Source: Mycobacterium sp. E1214 (GTDB lineage Bacteria; Actinomycetota; Actinomycetes; Mycobacteriales; Mycobacteriaceae). Taken from it: DNA of 49,199 bases. This document shows positions 8,653 to 15,876 of the stretch, in pieces (the first letter of the stretch is position 1; each line of letters begins with the position of its first letter). The notes beneath the pieces were generated by a model, which was not told the DNA's origin, did no database searches, and was given only the letters and a program-made list of their open reading frames with translations. The stretch is from NCBI RefSeq assembly GCF_001666755.1, contig NZ_LZJC01000166.1:1-49199 (forward strand). Direction: 5' to 3'. The position numbers and the translations under genes were made by a program.

Positions 8653-9543
8653 ATGCCCGCGGACACGAGCGTGATCGTCACCCTGGACGGCGAGGTGCAC
8701 CCGCCGAGCGCCCCGCTGCTGCACGCCGACGACCTCGCGGCCGTGCGCGGTGACGGCATCTTCGAGAGCCTGTTGGTGCGCGACGGCAGGCCGTGCCTGG
8801 TCGAGTCGCACCTGCAGCGGCTGACCCAGTCGGCGCGGCTGACGGACCTGCCCGAGCCCGACCTCGCCCGCTGGCGACACGCGATCGACGTCGCCGCGGG
8901 CCGCTGGGCCGAGGCCGGCGCGGGGGAGGCCGCGATGCGGCTGATCCTCAGCCGCGGCCGCGAGAACGGCTCGACGCCGACGGCGTACGTGACCGTCAGC
9001 GCCGTGGCCGAACGGGTTTCGGCGGTGCGGCGCGACGGCCTGGCCGCGGTCACCCTGGACCGGGGGCTTCCCTCGTCCGGCACCGACACCATGCCGTGGT
9101 TACTCGCGGGTGCCAAGACGCTGTCGTACGCGGTCAACATGGCCGCCCTGCGGCACGCCGCCCGCCAGGGCGCCGCCGACGCCGTCTTCGTCAGCTCGGA
9201 CGGTTTCGTGCTGGAGGGGCCGCGCTCGACGGTGGTGATCGCCACGGCCGCGGAGTCGGGCGCGGGCGGCATCCCGCGGCTGCTGACCCCGCCGCCGTGG
9301 CATCCGATTTTGCGGGGCACCACGCAGCAGGCCCTGTTCGAGGTGGCGCGCGGCAAGGGGTACGACTGCGACTACCGGCCGCTGCGGGTGGCGGATCTGT
9401 ATGCGGCGCAAGCCATTTGGCTGGTGTCGAGCATCACGCTGGCGGCGCGGGTGCACACGCTCGACGGACGCCCGGTGGCCGGCGCCGAATTGGCCGCCGA
9501 CTTCGCCGAACTGGTGGACGCGGCGATCGTCAGCGATCGCTGA
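8653..9543 (+). CDS. pabC: Aminodeoxychorismate lyase (class IV PLP enzyme)
   Basis: Releases p-aminobenzoate and pyruvate from 4-amino-4-deoxychorismate for folate synthesis. It is a 296-residue fold-type IV aminotransferase-like protein. The PLP lysine is in AGAKTLSYAVNMAA, and the phosphate-binding end is in LLTPPPWHPILRGTTQ. GDGIFESLLVRDGRP near the N-terminus and DAVFVSSDGFVLEGPRSTV agree with the family. The ATG at 8653 gives the expected M. tuberculosis Rv0812 length. A branched-chain or D-amino-acid aminotransferase is the main alternative, but synteny with Rv0812 favours PabC. Confidence 0.85.
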   Translation: MPADTSVIVTLDGEVHPPSAPLLHADDLAAVRGDGIFESLLVRDGRPCLVESHLQRLTQSARLTDLPEPDLARWRHAIDVAAGRWAEAGAGEAAMRLILSRGRENGSTPTAYVTVSAVAERVSAVRRDGLAAVTLDRGLPSSGTDTMPWLLAGAKTLSYAVNMAALRHAARQGAADAVFVSSDGFVLEGPRSTVVIATAAESGAGGIPRLLTPPPWHPILRGTTQQALFEVARGKGYDCDYRPLRVADLYAAQAIWLVSSITLAARVHTLDGRPVAGAELAADFAELVDAAIVSDR

Positions 9544-9619
9544 GCGCTGAATTGTGTTGTCGGCTCCCCGTTTCGCGGGTACGGTCGGCCGTACACAAGA
9601 AGGGAGGTGGTCCGCGAAA

Positions 9620-9658
9620 TTGATAGCTTCATGGACATGTGAGGTGGCTGCGCGCTAG
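9620..9658 (+). CDS. Possible 12-codon peptide ORF in a structured intergenic transcript
   Basis: A strong ribosome-binding-like run (AGGGAGGTGG, 9601-9610) is followed by TTG and twelve codons in total ending at TAG, giving IASWTCEVAAR after the start. Sixty bases downstream is a long nested hairpin. The stretch lies between the convergent pabC and TIR genes, so it does not lead into a protein gene on its own strand. It could be a stand-alone small RNA, a peptide gene, or the 3' end of the pabC transcript. Evidence is limited to the SD run and the hairpin. Confidence 0.25.
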   Translation: MIASWTCEVAAR

Positions 9659-9718
9659 CAGCACCGGCTCGGCGGAGCTAGCCACCGACGTGCGCTAGCG
9701 AATTCCCCGCAGTCACCC

Positions 9719-9768
9719 GGCCCCCGAGCTTCCCGGTCAAGTCCAACCGGGAGCATGGCTCGGGGGCC
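9719..9768. terminator. Nested hairpin between convergent genes, likely bidirectional terminator
   Basis: The outer arms GGCCCCCGAGC (9719-9729) and GCTCGGGGGCC (9758-9768) are perfectly complementary. An inner stem, TCCCGGT (9731-9737) with ACCGGGA (9746-9752), closes the loop. There is no clear U-tract, as is common in mycobacteria. It is placed to stop pabC transcription from the left and TIR-gene transcription from the right. Confidence 0.65.
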
Positions 9769-9787
9769 GTTCCATGTCACGACCCGG

Positions 9788-11314
9788 CTACTGGCTTACC
9801 CGCGCGGCGATCTGCCCGGCCAGCTTGCCCGCCTGACCCGTCGCCGCGTCCGGCCCGCACACCAGCAGGTCGACGACGACGTTGGCCGCCGCGTGCAGGG
9901 CGTGGTGGCAGACCCGGGCGCCGTCGGACTCGGTGCGCTCCTGGTAGATCTTCGGCGGCGCGCCGGTCACCTCACCGAACGTCCACCCCGAGCTCTTGCC
10001 GTTGAAGGTCACGGTCACCTGCTGCCCCGCGCACGCCCGCCACTTGTCGGCCGACGCCTGCACGAACGCGACCGCCCGCTCCGGGGAGGCGAACTCCGCG
10101 ACGGCCTCGTAGACGCGGTGCGGCGCGTTCTCGCCGGCGGTGTGCACGGCCTGCCCGCTGACGGCCTTGAAGCCGTCGGCGCCCTTGTACGACGACTCCT
10201 CGATCGGTTCGTAGGGTCCCTTGCAGTCCGGGTTGGACACCGTCGCCTTGAGGTTGCGCAGCTGTGCGGACTTGTCCGAGACCACCAGGTTGGGATCGCC
10301 GACGACGTTGCCGACGTCGGCGGGCCCCAGCAGGTACGAATCCAGTTTGGTGTCACCACCGTTCGACGTCGCCGGACCCGAACCCGCGCCCGAACCGCCG
10401 GCCGCGCTCTGCCCCGAGTTGGCGCTGGAACTCGGGGCCGGCTTGGTCTTGCCGCCCTGGGTGGCGAACACGATGGCGAGCGCGACCGCGACGATCACCG
10501 CGACGGCGGCGCCGCCGAGAATGACCAGCCGCTTGCTGCCCCCGCCCGCGGCCGGCGCGGTGGAGGACGCCGCCGGCGTGGTGGCGACCGGCGTGGCGGC
10601 GACGGTGGTCGCGGCCTGTTCCCGGGGCGTCGGGGAGGGGCCGGCCGGCGAGCCGTCCCGGGCCTCGATCTCGGCCAGCACGTTGTCGATCTCGCTGCGG
10701 GTGCGGTAGGTGACGTCGTGGCGCAGCCGCAGCATGCGCAGCAACTGCGCGATGTCACCGCGCGCGCTGGGGTCGTCGCCGTCCTCGTCGAGCCCGGATC
10801 GCAGCTCCACCAGCAGCTGCAGCTGCTGCTGCGGGCTGAGCTCCTTCTCGGCCATCTGGTTGCCCAGCCGGGTGATGTAGCCGAACGGCACCGGCGGCTC
10901 CTCGGGCAACGGGTCCGGCAGCGGCACCGGCTTGCTCTGCAGGGCGTGCACGGCGGTGACCAGTTGGATGCCGGCGTCGACGGTGGGCTCCCGGTAGTCG
11001 ATGATCTGCAGCGTGGCAAGGGGATTCACCCGCATGCTGTCGACGTCGCCGATGCGCACGGGAAGGATGGGGCGGTTCAGCGCCCGGGCGTAACGCAGCT
11101 CGGCCTGGCTGGGCTTGGACTGCAACCAGTTGTTGGACAACGCGACGATGAACACCTCGCAGTTGCGGATCTGCTCCAAGATCTTGTTCCACCAGGAGTC
11201 GCCCCCACCGAGCTCCTGGTCGAACCACACCTGCTGTTGCCCGCGCCGCAGTGCGGTCGTCAGGGCGTCGACCGTCGACCTGTCTTGGCTCGAGTAGCTG
11301 ATGAACAACGCCAT
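9788..11314 (-). CDS. TIR-transmembrane-PknH-type sensor fusion protein
   Basis: A 508-residue, three-part protein. Residues 1-125 form a TIR domain: LFISYSSQD is the first beta strand and loop, VWFDQELGGGDSW follows, and Glu72 in SKPSQAELRYA is placed like the catalytic glutamate of NAD-cleaving TIR enzymes. Residues 145-218 are helical and unrecognised. A Pro/Thr/Ala linker leads to one transmembrane helix (about 263-285). The outer domain (about 320-508) resembles the PknH extracellular sensor and has four cysteines (364, 428, 469, 486), enough for the two disulfides known there. This places TIR in the cytoplasm and the sensor outside. It starts at ATG with AGGAGA nearby and lies 142 bases downstream of the RyR gene, same strand. 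NAD cleavage is inference. Confidence 0.85.
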   Translation of the reverse strand: MALFISYSSQDRSTVDALTTALRRGQQQVWFDQELGGGDSWWNKILEQIRNCEVFIVALSNNWLQSKPSQAELRYARALNRPILPVRIGDVDSMRVNPLATLQIIDYREPTVDAGIQLVTAVHALQSKPVPLPDPLPEEPPVPFGYITRLGNQMAEKELSPQQQLQLLVELRSGLDEDGDDPSARGDIAQLLRMLRLRHDVTYRTRSEIDNVLAEIEARDGSPAGPSPTPREQAATTVAATPVATTPAASSTAPAAGGGSKRLVILGGAAVAVIVAVALAIVFATQGGKTKPAPSSSANSGQSAAGGSGAGSGPATSNGGDTKLDSYLLGPADVGNVVGDPNLVVSDKSAQLRNLKATVSNPDCKGPYEPIEESSYKGADGFKAVSGQAVHTAGENAPHRVYEAVAEFASPERAVAFVQASADKWRACAGQQVTVTFNGKSSGWTFGEVTGAPPKIYQERTESDGARVCHHALHAAANVVVDLLVCGPDAATGQAGKLAGQIAARVSQ

Positions 11315-11381
11315 CGCGATCTCCTAGGGAGGCAGGAAAGAAAACCGGGGCGCAAGCCCTTAGCTGGCCGGCGCGTGCGCG

Positions 11382-11392
11382 GATACCGTATC
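11382..11392. promoter_or_regulatory. Palindrome upstream of the TIR gene
   Basis: GATACcGTATC is an 11-base palindrome in the 142-base gap between the RyR and TIR genes, 68 bases ahead of the TIR start. It may be an operator, or part of a separate TIR-gene promoter. No partner site was found elsewhere in the module. Confidence 0.25.
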
Positions 11393-11455
11393 AGTGTTGG
11401 ACACGTGCGGAAGGGGTAACTTCACCGCTGATTCGGTTGCCCGTCCGCGTCGAAC

Positions 11456-13828
11456 TCAGGCGCCGCCGCCGAGGGCCGGCGCCTGGCCGGCCGGGTGAAT
11501 TTCGGCGTAGCGGCGCGCGAATTCCGGGCCGGGCACCGGCCACTGCTCGCCCTGCTCGCCGCGCACGATCCAGTCGCCCTCGGACGCGGTGGTCGGCCCC
11601 TCCAACGTGTTGACGGTTTCACCGGGCTGCGCCGGGCGGGCCTGCACCCGCCCCTTGCGCTGCCAGCGGCCCTGGCCGGCCGGCTCGTAGGTGTCGCGGA
11701 AGATGTCGTCGCGCACAGACCAGACCTTGCCGTCCTCGCTGACCGCCCAGTCGCCGGCGTCGCCGCGCATGGTGTGGCCCGAATCGGACGTCCACGACCA
11801 GGGGGAGCTGCGCTGCTCGGCGCTGACCGTGCCGACCCGGCTGAACGACTGCCACAGCGGGCGCGAGCGAAAGCCCAACTGCCGCAAGCTCCACAGCGTG
11901 CCCGCCAGGCTGCGCACCGCCGCGTTGAGCAACTCCGGGTCGCCTTCGACCTCCGACCAGTCGACCAGCTTGTTGTGGATCTTGCGCGCGTCGTCGCGCG
12001 GCGACCCGTACTTCCAGCCGTTGCGGCGGTAGTAGCGGCACCAGTCCTCGTGTTCGGCGCGGGCCATGCTGAGCGCGGCGTGCTCGTCGAAACCCATCAG
12101 CGCGAGTTGCTCCAGCGGCGCCAGGTCCGCCATCTCGTGGCCGGACAGCTGCGCGGGCGGGCTGCCCCAGGTGTTCCACGTGTGCCCCGCGATCTGCTCC
12201 ACCATCCACAGCGCGTTGCGCACCTGGCGCCGGTTGGACCCCCGGTAGAACTCGTCGAGCTTCGCCCACGGCAGCGTGGCCGGGGACCGCGCGCCGTGCG
12301 GGTCGATCGTCGAGACGTACCGTTCGTGGATCAGCCGGGCCGCCCGCTCCCACGCGTCCTGAACCTGGCCCTCCCGGGTGTCGAGCACCAGGGAGAAGGA
12401 CTGCAGGCGCCCGACGACCTGGATCGAGTCGTCGCTGATGCTGGTGTTGAGATCCGCGACGTAGCTGGGCATGTCGGGGAAGCGGGCGGCCAGCCGGGCC
12501 GCCGTCGTCGCGAGGTGCGCGTCGACGAAGATCACCGCGCTGGTCGCCGGGTCGGCGTCGCCGATCAGCGTCAGCAGGGCCGGCACCGTCGGCGCCTGCG
12601 CCACCGCGTCGATCGTCGGCCCCTCGGAGACGAAACCGGCCTGCCGGCGGTAGAACTCGTGATCCCGCAGGTAGTCCTCGGCATCGCGTTCGACCAGCGT
12701 CAACGCCGGCAGCGGCACGGCCCCGGGCGGGGTGTAGAAGTCGCGTTCCAGCGCCCGCTGGGTCAGGTCGGCGCACAACGCCAACGTCAATTGCGAAGTG
12801 CCGCAGACAAATACGCGCCTCGTGCGGGCCGTCGCGACGATACCGTCGAGCAGCCGGCCGGCGGTGACCTCGTACTTGCCGACCACGTCGGCCGCCCAGC
12901 GGGTGTCGGACCCCCCGAACTGCTGGGCGCGCCACGCCTGCGCCAGCCACGGGTCGTCCATGCGCACGATGAGCGGCAGCCGCCGTCGGTGCGCCACCTC
13001 GGCCAGCCGCCGGCTGATCAGGTCCAACCACAGCAGGTTGATCGCCGGGTCGGGCGCCATCAGATACAGCCGGGACAGGCGCCGCCACAGCCGCAGCGAC
13101 ACCAGCGTCGACGGGTTGTTGAAGTCCACCAGCACCACACGGGCGCCCTGCCTGCGGGCGCGCTGCACCCGGTCGTCGCTGGCGCCGGTGATGACCACCA
13201 GCGTGCTGCGCCGGTCCAGCGTCCGCGCGACCGCGCTGATCATCGACTGGGTGTCGGCGTCGACGCCGACGATCGCGGTGACGGAGTCCGCGAAGTTGGC
13301 CCGCAGCCGGTCCACCTGGGACCGGAACACGCCGACGACGACGCCGCCCAGGCCGGTGAAGATGGCCGCCAGCGCCGCGATCCGCGCCAGTTCCAGGCCG
13401 ACCGGGGTGGGGTTCGGGCAGGTGCGACCGCCCACCGAGAAGTCACTGGTGCTGCCCTTGACCAGGCTGGCCGTCGCCATCAGCGGGGTGAAGAACGCCG
13501 GGTGGTTGGCGTCGTGACAACCCCAGTACGACGTCAGCCCCAGCACCGCCCCCATGCTGACGAGCACAGCGATCACGGTGAACGAAACCCCGACGACGCG
13601 GTGGCTGGTGTCCGAGCGGAAGGTCAGCACGCACGCCGCGATGAGCACGGCGACCACGATGGCCAGCGTCGGCATCGACCCGGGGCGGCCGAACCAGGCG
13701 AGCGACGGCGGCAGCCTGTCGATCACCGACGGCCACAGGTCCAGGACGGCGAGATAGAGGATCAGCAGCAGCCCGGCCGCGGTGACGACCCAGCGCAGCG
13801 CGGGAGCGGGGGCCCTCCTGGGACGCAT
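11456..13828 (-). CDS. Multipass membrane protein with tandem RCK-like Rossmann and RyR domains
   Basis: A 790-residue protein. Four hydrophobic segments (about 12-30, 53-70, 77-99, 146-168) flank a loop with two cysteines (104, 137). A TrkA/RCK-like nucleotide-binding part follows (about 185-330, LVVITGASDDRVQRARRQGA and VVLVDF), then a second Rossmann-like part (about 337-480, RRVFVCGTSQ). Residues 500-625 fit the prokaryotic RyR domain: AEHEDWCRYYRRNGWKYG, RDDARKIHNKLVDW. The C-terminus holds two copies of a GDW-x-V ... W-x-V ... F-x2-Y unit (about 690-714 and 750-774). No potassium-channel selectivity filter is visible. The ATG at 13828 follows GAAGGGAGA; the open frame extends upstream but lacks an equally good start. 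It is upstream of the TIR gene. Confidence 0.82.
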   Translation of the reverse strand: MRPRRAPAPALRWVVTAAGLLLILYLAVLDLWPSVIDRLPPSLAWFGRPGSMPTLAIVVAVLIAACVLTFRSDTSHRVVGVSFTVIAVLVSMGAVLGLTSYWGCHDANHPAFFTPLMATASLVKGSTSDFSVGGRTCPNPTPVGLELARIAALAAIFTGLGGVVVGVFRSQVDRLRANFADSVTAIVGVDADTQSMISAVARTLDRRSTLVVITGASDDRVQRARRQGARVVLVDFNNPSTLVSLRLWRRLSRLYLMAPDPAINLLWLDLISRRLAEVAHRRRLPLIVRMDDPWLAQAWRAQQFGGSDTRWAADVVGKYEVTAGRLLDGIVATARTRRVFVCGTSQLTLALCADLTQRALERDFYTPPGAVPLPALTLVERDAEDYLRDHEFYRRQAGFVSEGPTIDAVAQAPTVPALLTLIGDADPATSAVIFVDAHLATTAARLAARFPDMPSYVADLNTSISDDSIQVVGRLQSFSLVLDTREGQVQDAWERAARLIHERYVSTIDPHGARSPATLPWAKLDEFYRGSNRRQVRNALWMVEQIAGHTWNTWGSPPAQLSGHEMADLAPLEQLALMGFDEHAALSMARAEHEDWCRYYRRNGWKYGSPRDDARKIHNKLVDWSEVEGDPELLNAAVRSLAGTLWSLRQLGFRSRPLWQSFSRVGTVSAEQRSSPWSWTSDSGHTMRGDAGDWAVSEDGKVWSVRDDIFRDTYEPAGQGRWQRKGRVQARPAQPGETVNTLEGPTTASEGDWIVRGEQGEQWPVPGPEFARRYAEIHPAGQAPALGGGA

Positions 13829-13849
13829 GCGCCGATCTCCCTTCGCGGC

Positions 13850-13871
13850 TGTTCGGACGTCGAACAGTACA
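13850..13871 (-). promoter_or_regulatory. Promoter and operator candidate of the RyR-TIR module
   Basis: TGTTCG-N5-CGAACA forms a perfect 17-base palindrome (13850-13866). On the minus strand it immediately follows a TGTACT -10-like box (rc of 13866-13871), so it would cover the transcript start 22-38 bases ahead of the RyR ATG. The geometry suggests repression. The half-sites are in the reverse order of the mycobacterial LexA box, so an SOS box is not claimed. Confidence 0.4.
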
Positions 13872-13899
13872 CGCCAAAGGGTAAGGGGCGAGTGAGTTG

Positions 13900-14556
13900 C
13901 TAGCCCGCGAACCGCGACAGCCGCGCCGACAGGTGCGGGACCAGCCCGCCGTCGGCGTCCACCCGTTCCTCGACGTAGGCGAGGTCGCCGCCCTCGACGA
14001 TGCCGTAGAGCCGTTTCGCGCCCCCGACCAGCACGCCCGAGCGGCTGCGGGCCAGGGCGTCGGTGACCAGCTCCCACGACGACTGGTTGCGCGGCCGCCC
14101 GTAGAACAGCTCGACGTAACCGGCCGAGTGCGCCAGCAGCACCTCGATCGCCTGCGATTCGCTGGGATCGTCGGGGTCGCTGACGAAGCGCCAAAAGCCC
14201 GTCTCGCGCAGGCCGCGCTCCTGGTAACCGCCCGCCTCGTCGAGCCGCCAGGACCGCGACTCCCAGATCAGGTAGTCACCCCCGTCGTGGGACACCACGA
14301 TCTGTTGGCCGAAGCGGTAGTCGCCGTCGTGCCCGCGGCCCTCGCCCTCGCCGCGCCAGACGCCGACCAGCGGAAGCAGCGCCAGCAGCGCGTCGCTGAG
14401 GTCGGCGCCCTCGCGCAGGTTGGCCGTGTCCGGGGGGAAGGGCGAGTCGTCGAAGGCCGGGATGTTGCGGCCGGCGGTCAGCTTCGCGCGTTCCGCGGCG
14501 GCCGCCACCGCGCGATCCCCGGAGCCGGCAGCGCTCGCCGGTTCGTGGGAGGTCAC
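13900..14556 (-). CDS. Nitrobindin-like beta-barrel protein (Rv0813c-like)
   Basis: FABP-like ten-stranded barrel protein of the nitrobindin family, 218 residues. The family start of the barrel, LLPLVGVWRGEGEGRG, is at about 60-75, with DYRFGQQIVVSHDGGDYLIWESRSW after it and a C-terminal VPHLSARLSRF. Some nitrobindins bind ferric heme and isomerise peroxynitrite; I cannot tell from sequence alone whether this copy keeps a functional heme site. The GTG start overlaps the stop of the small membrane ORF by four bases (GTGA), so the two are translationally coupled. It lies at the 3' end of the sulfur operon. Confidence 0.86.
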   Translation of the reverse strand: MTSHEPASAAGSGDRAVAAAAERAKLTAGRNIPAFDDSPFPPDTANLREGADLSDALLALLPLVGVWRGEGEGRGHDGDYRFGQQIVVSHDGGDYLIWESRSWRLDEAGGYQERGLRETGFWRFVSDPDDPSESQAIEVLLAHSAGYVELFYGRPRNQSSWELVTDALARSRSGVLVGGAKRLYGIVEGGDLAYVEERVDADGGLVPHLSARLSRFAG

Positions 14557-14651
14557 GATTCGTCGGTAATGAGCCGGTAGAGCGTGTAGAGGGCGAACCA
14601 GGAGATCACCACGACCGCCACCACCAGCATGATCTCGTAGAAAAGAACCAC
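14553..14651 (-). CDS. 32-residue single-pass membrane protein
   Basis: Short ORF starting at GTG with the product VVLFYEIMLVVAVVVISWFA followed by LYTLYRLITDES. Residues 7-25 make one transmembrane helix; the charged tail is probably cytoplasmic. The TGA overlaps the GTG of the nitrobindin gene (GTGA), a strong sign of real translation. It begins 49 bases after sseC2 stops, on the same strand. Too short for routine gene callers. Function unknown. Confidence 0.65.
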   Translation of the reverse strand: MVLFYEIMLVVAVVVISWFALYTLYRLITDES

Positions 14652-14699
14652 GGGGTCAGTCTATTCGCCCGGCGCGGGCCGGGCGGCGGTGGCCGGCGC

Positions 14700-15002
14700 T
14701 CAGGCGATCTTGACGTCGACCTCGTGGACGCCCGCGCCCGACGGCGACACCACGGCGTTGCCGTTACCGGAGGCGGACAACGCGCGCAGCGTCCACGATC
14801 CCGGCGCGGCGAAGAACCGGAAGTCGCCGGTGGCCGACGCGACCACCTCGGCGGTGAACTCGTCGGACGAGTCCAGCAGCCGCACGAACGCGCCGCCGAC
14901 CGCCTGGCCGTCGCTGTCCACGACGCGCCCGGTGATCACCGTTTCCTTCTCCAGGTCGACGCTGGCGGGCAGTGTCAGTCCTTGCTTGGGTGCAGAGCAC
15001 AT
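14700..15002 (-). CDS. sseC2: DUF1416 protein SseC2
   Basis: 100-residue protein identical in type to the mycobacterial SseC (DUF1416), an immunoglobulin-like beta protein always found next to the CysA-type sulfurtransferase. It begins MCSAPKQGLTLPASVDLEKE and contains TGRVVDSDGQAVGGAFVRLLD, a carboxypeptidase-regulatory-like fold pattern. Only one base separates it from the cysA2 stop, so the two are coupled. A role in thiosulfate or sulfane-sulfur handling is inferred from the partnership. Confidence 0.92.
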   Translation of the reverse strand: MCSAPKQGLTLPASVDLEKETVITGRVVDSDGQAVGGAFVRLLDSSDEFTAEVVASATGDFRFFAAPGSWTLRALSASGNGNAVVSPSGAGVHEVDVKIA

Positions 15003-15003
15003 A

Positions 15004-15837
15004 TCAGCTTCCCAACTCGATCGGGGCGCCCACCAGGGAGCCGTATTCCGTCCAACTTCCGTCGTAGTTCTTGACGTTGCGGTGCCCGAGGAGTTCGCGG
15101 AGCACGAACCAGGTGTGCGACGAGCGCTCCCCGATGCGGCAGTAGGCGATGGTCTCCTTCTGGCCGTCCAGGCCGGCGTCGGCGTAGAGCTTGGCCAGCT
15201 CCTCGTCGGACTTGAAGGTGCCGTCCTCGTTGGCGGCCTTGCTCCACGGGACGTTGATCGCGCCGGGGATGTGGCCGGGCCGTTGGCTCTGTTCCTGCGG
15301 CAGGTGCGCGGGCGCCAGGATCTTGCCGGAGAACTCGTCGGGGGACCGCACGTCGACGAGATTCTTGGTGTTGATGGCCGCGATCACCTCGTCGCGGAAC
15401 GCCCGGATGCTGGTGTCCGGTGCGGACGCCGTGTAGGAGGTCGCCGGCCGGCTGACGGCGTCCCGGGTCAGCGGGCGGCCGTCGAGTTCCCACTTCTTGC
15501 GGCCGCCGTCGAGCAGCTTGACCTGCGCGTGCCCGTAGAGCTTGAAGTACCAGTAGGCGTAGGCGGCGAACCAGTTGTTGTTGCCGCCGTAGAGCACGAC
15601 GGTGTCGTCGTTGGCGATGCCGCGGTCACTGAGCAGCTTGGAGAACTGCTCGGCGTCGACGAAGTCACGCTTGACCGGGTCCTGCAGGTCGGTGCGCCAG
15701 TCCAGCCGGACGGCGCCCGGCAGGTGGCCGGCGTCGTAGGCGCTGGTGTCCTCGTCGACCTCCACGAAGACGACGCCGGGGGAGTCGAGATTGCTCTGGG
15801 CCCAGTCCGCGGAGACCAGGACGTCGGAGCGTGCCAT
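15004..15837 (-). CDS. cysA2: Thiosulfate sulfurtransferase (rhodanese)
   Basis: Two-domain rhodanese of 277 residues that transfers sulfane sulfur from thiosulfate to acceptors. The inactive N-terminal domain (about 1-125) lacks the cysteine loop, and the catalytic domain carries Cys233 in the loop CRIGER. The other rhodanese signature, VDVRSPDEFSG then GHIPGAINVPW, is also present. M. tuberculosis has duplicate copies (cysA2, cysA3); I use the symbol by synteny. The ATG follows AAAGGA. It lies between the DUF4395 gene and sseC2 in one transcription unit. Confidence 0.94.
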   Translation of the reverse strand: MARSDVLVSADWAQSNLDSPGVVFVEVDEDTSAYDAGHLPGAVRLDWRTDLQDPVKRDFVDAEQFSKLLSDRGIANDDTVVLYGGNNNWFAAYAYWYFKLYGHAQVKLLDGGRKKWELDGRPLTRDAVSRPATSYTASAPDTSIRAFRDEVIAAINTKNLVDVRSPDEFSGKILAPAHLPQEQSQRPGHIPGAINVPWSKAANEDGTFKSDEELAKLYADAGLDGQKETIAYCRIGERSSHTWFVLRELLGHRNVKNYDGSWTEYGSLVGAPIELGS

Positions 15838-15876
15838 GAAACGGGATCCTTTCGATCGCTTGGGGTGGGGCGCCGG

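Noticed and set aside
11456..13828. Calling the RyR/RCK protein a potassium channel
   Set aside because: No TVGYGD-like filter between the hydrophobic segments; only the RCK-like part resembles channels.
13850..13866. SOS (LexA) box ahead of the RyR gene
   Set aside because: The half-sites are GTTCG then CGAAC; the mycobacterial LexA box has CGAAC then GTTCG with a four-base gap.
13829..14194. Extending the RyR protein upstream to an in-frame start at 14194
   Set aside because: The extra 122 residues are Arg/Gly-rich antisense of the nitrobindin gene; ATG 13828 has a good ribosome-binding run and begins a normal membrane-protein N-terminus.
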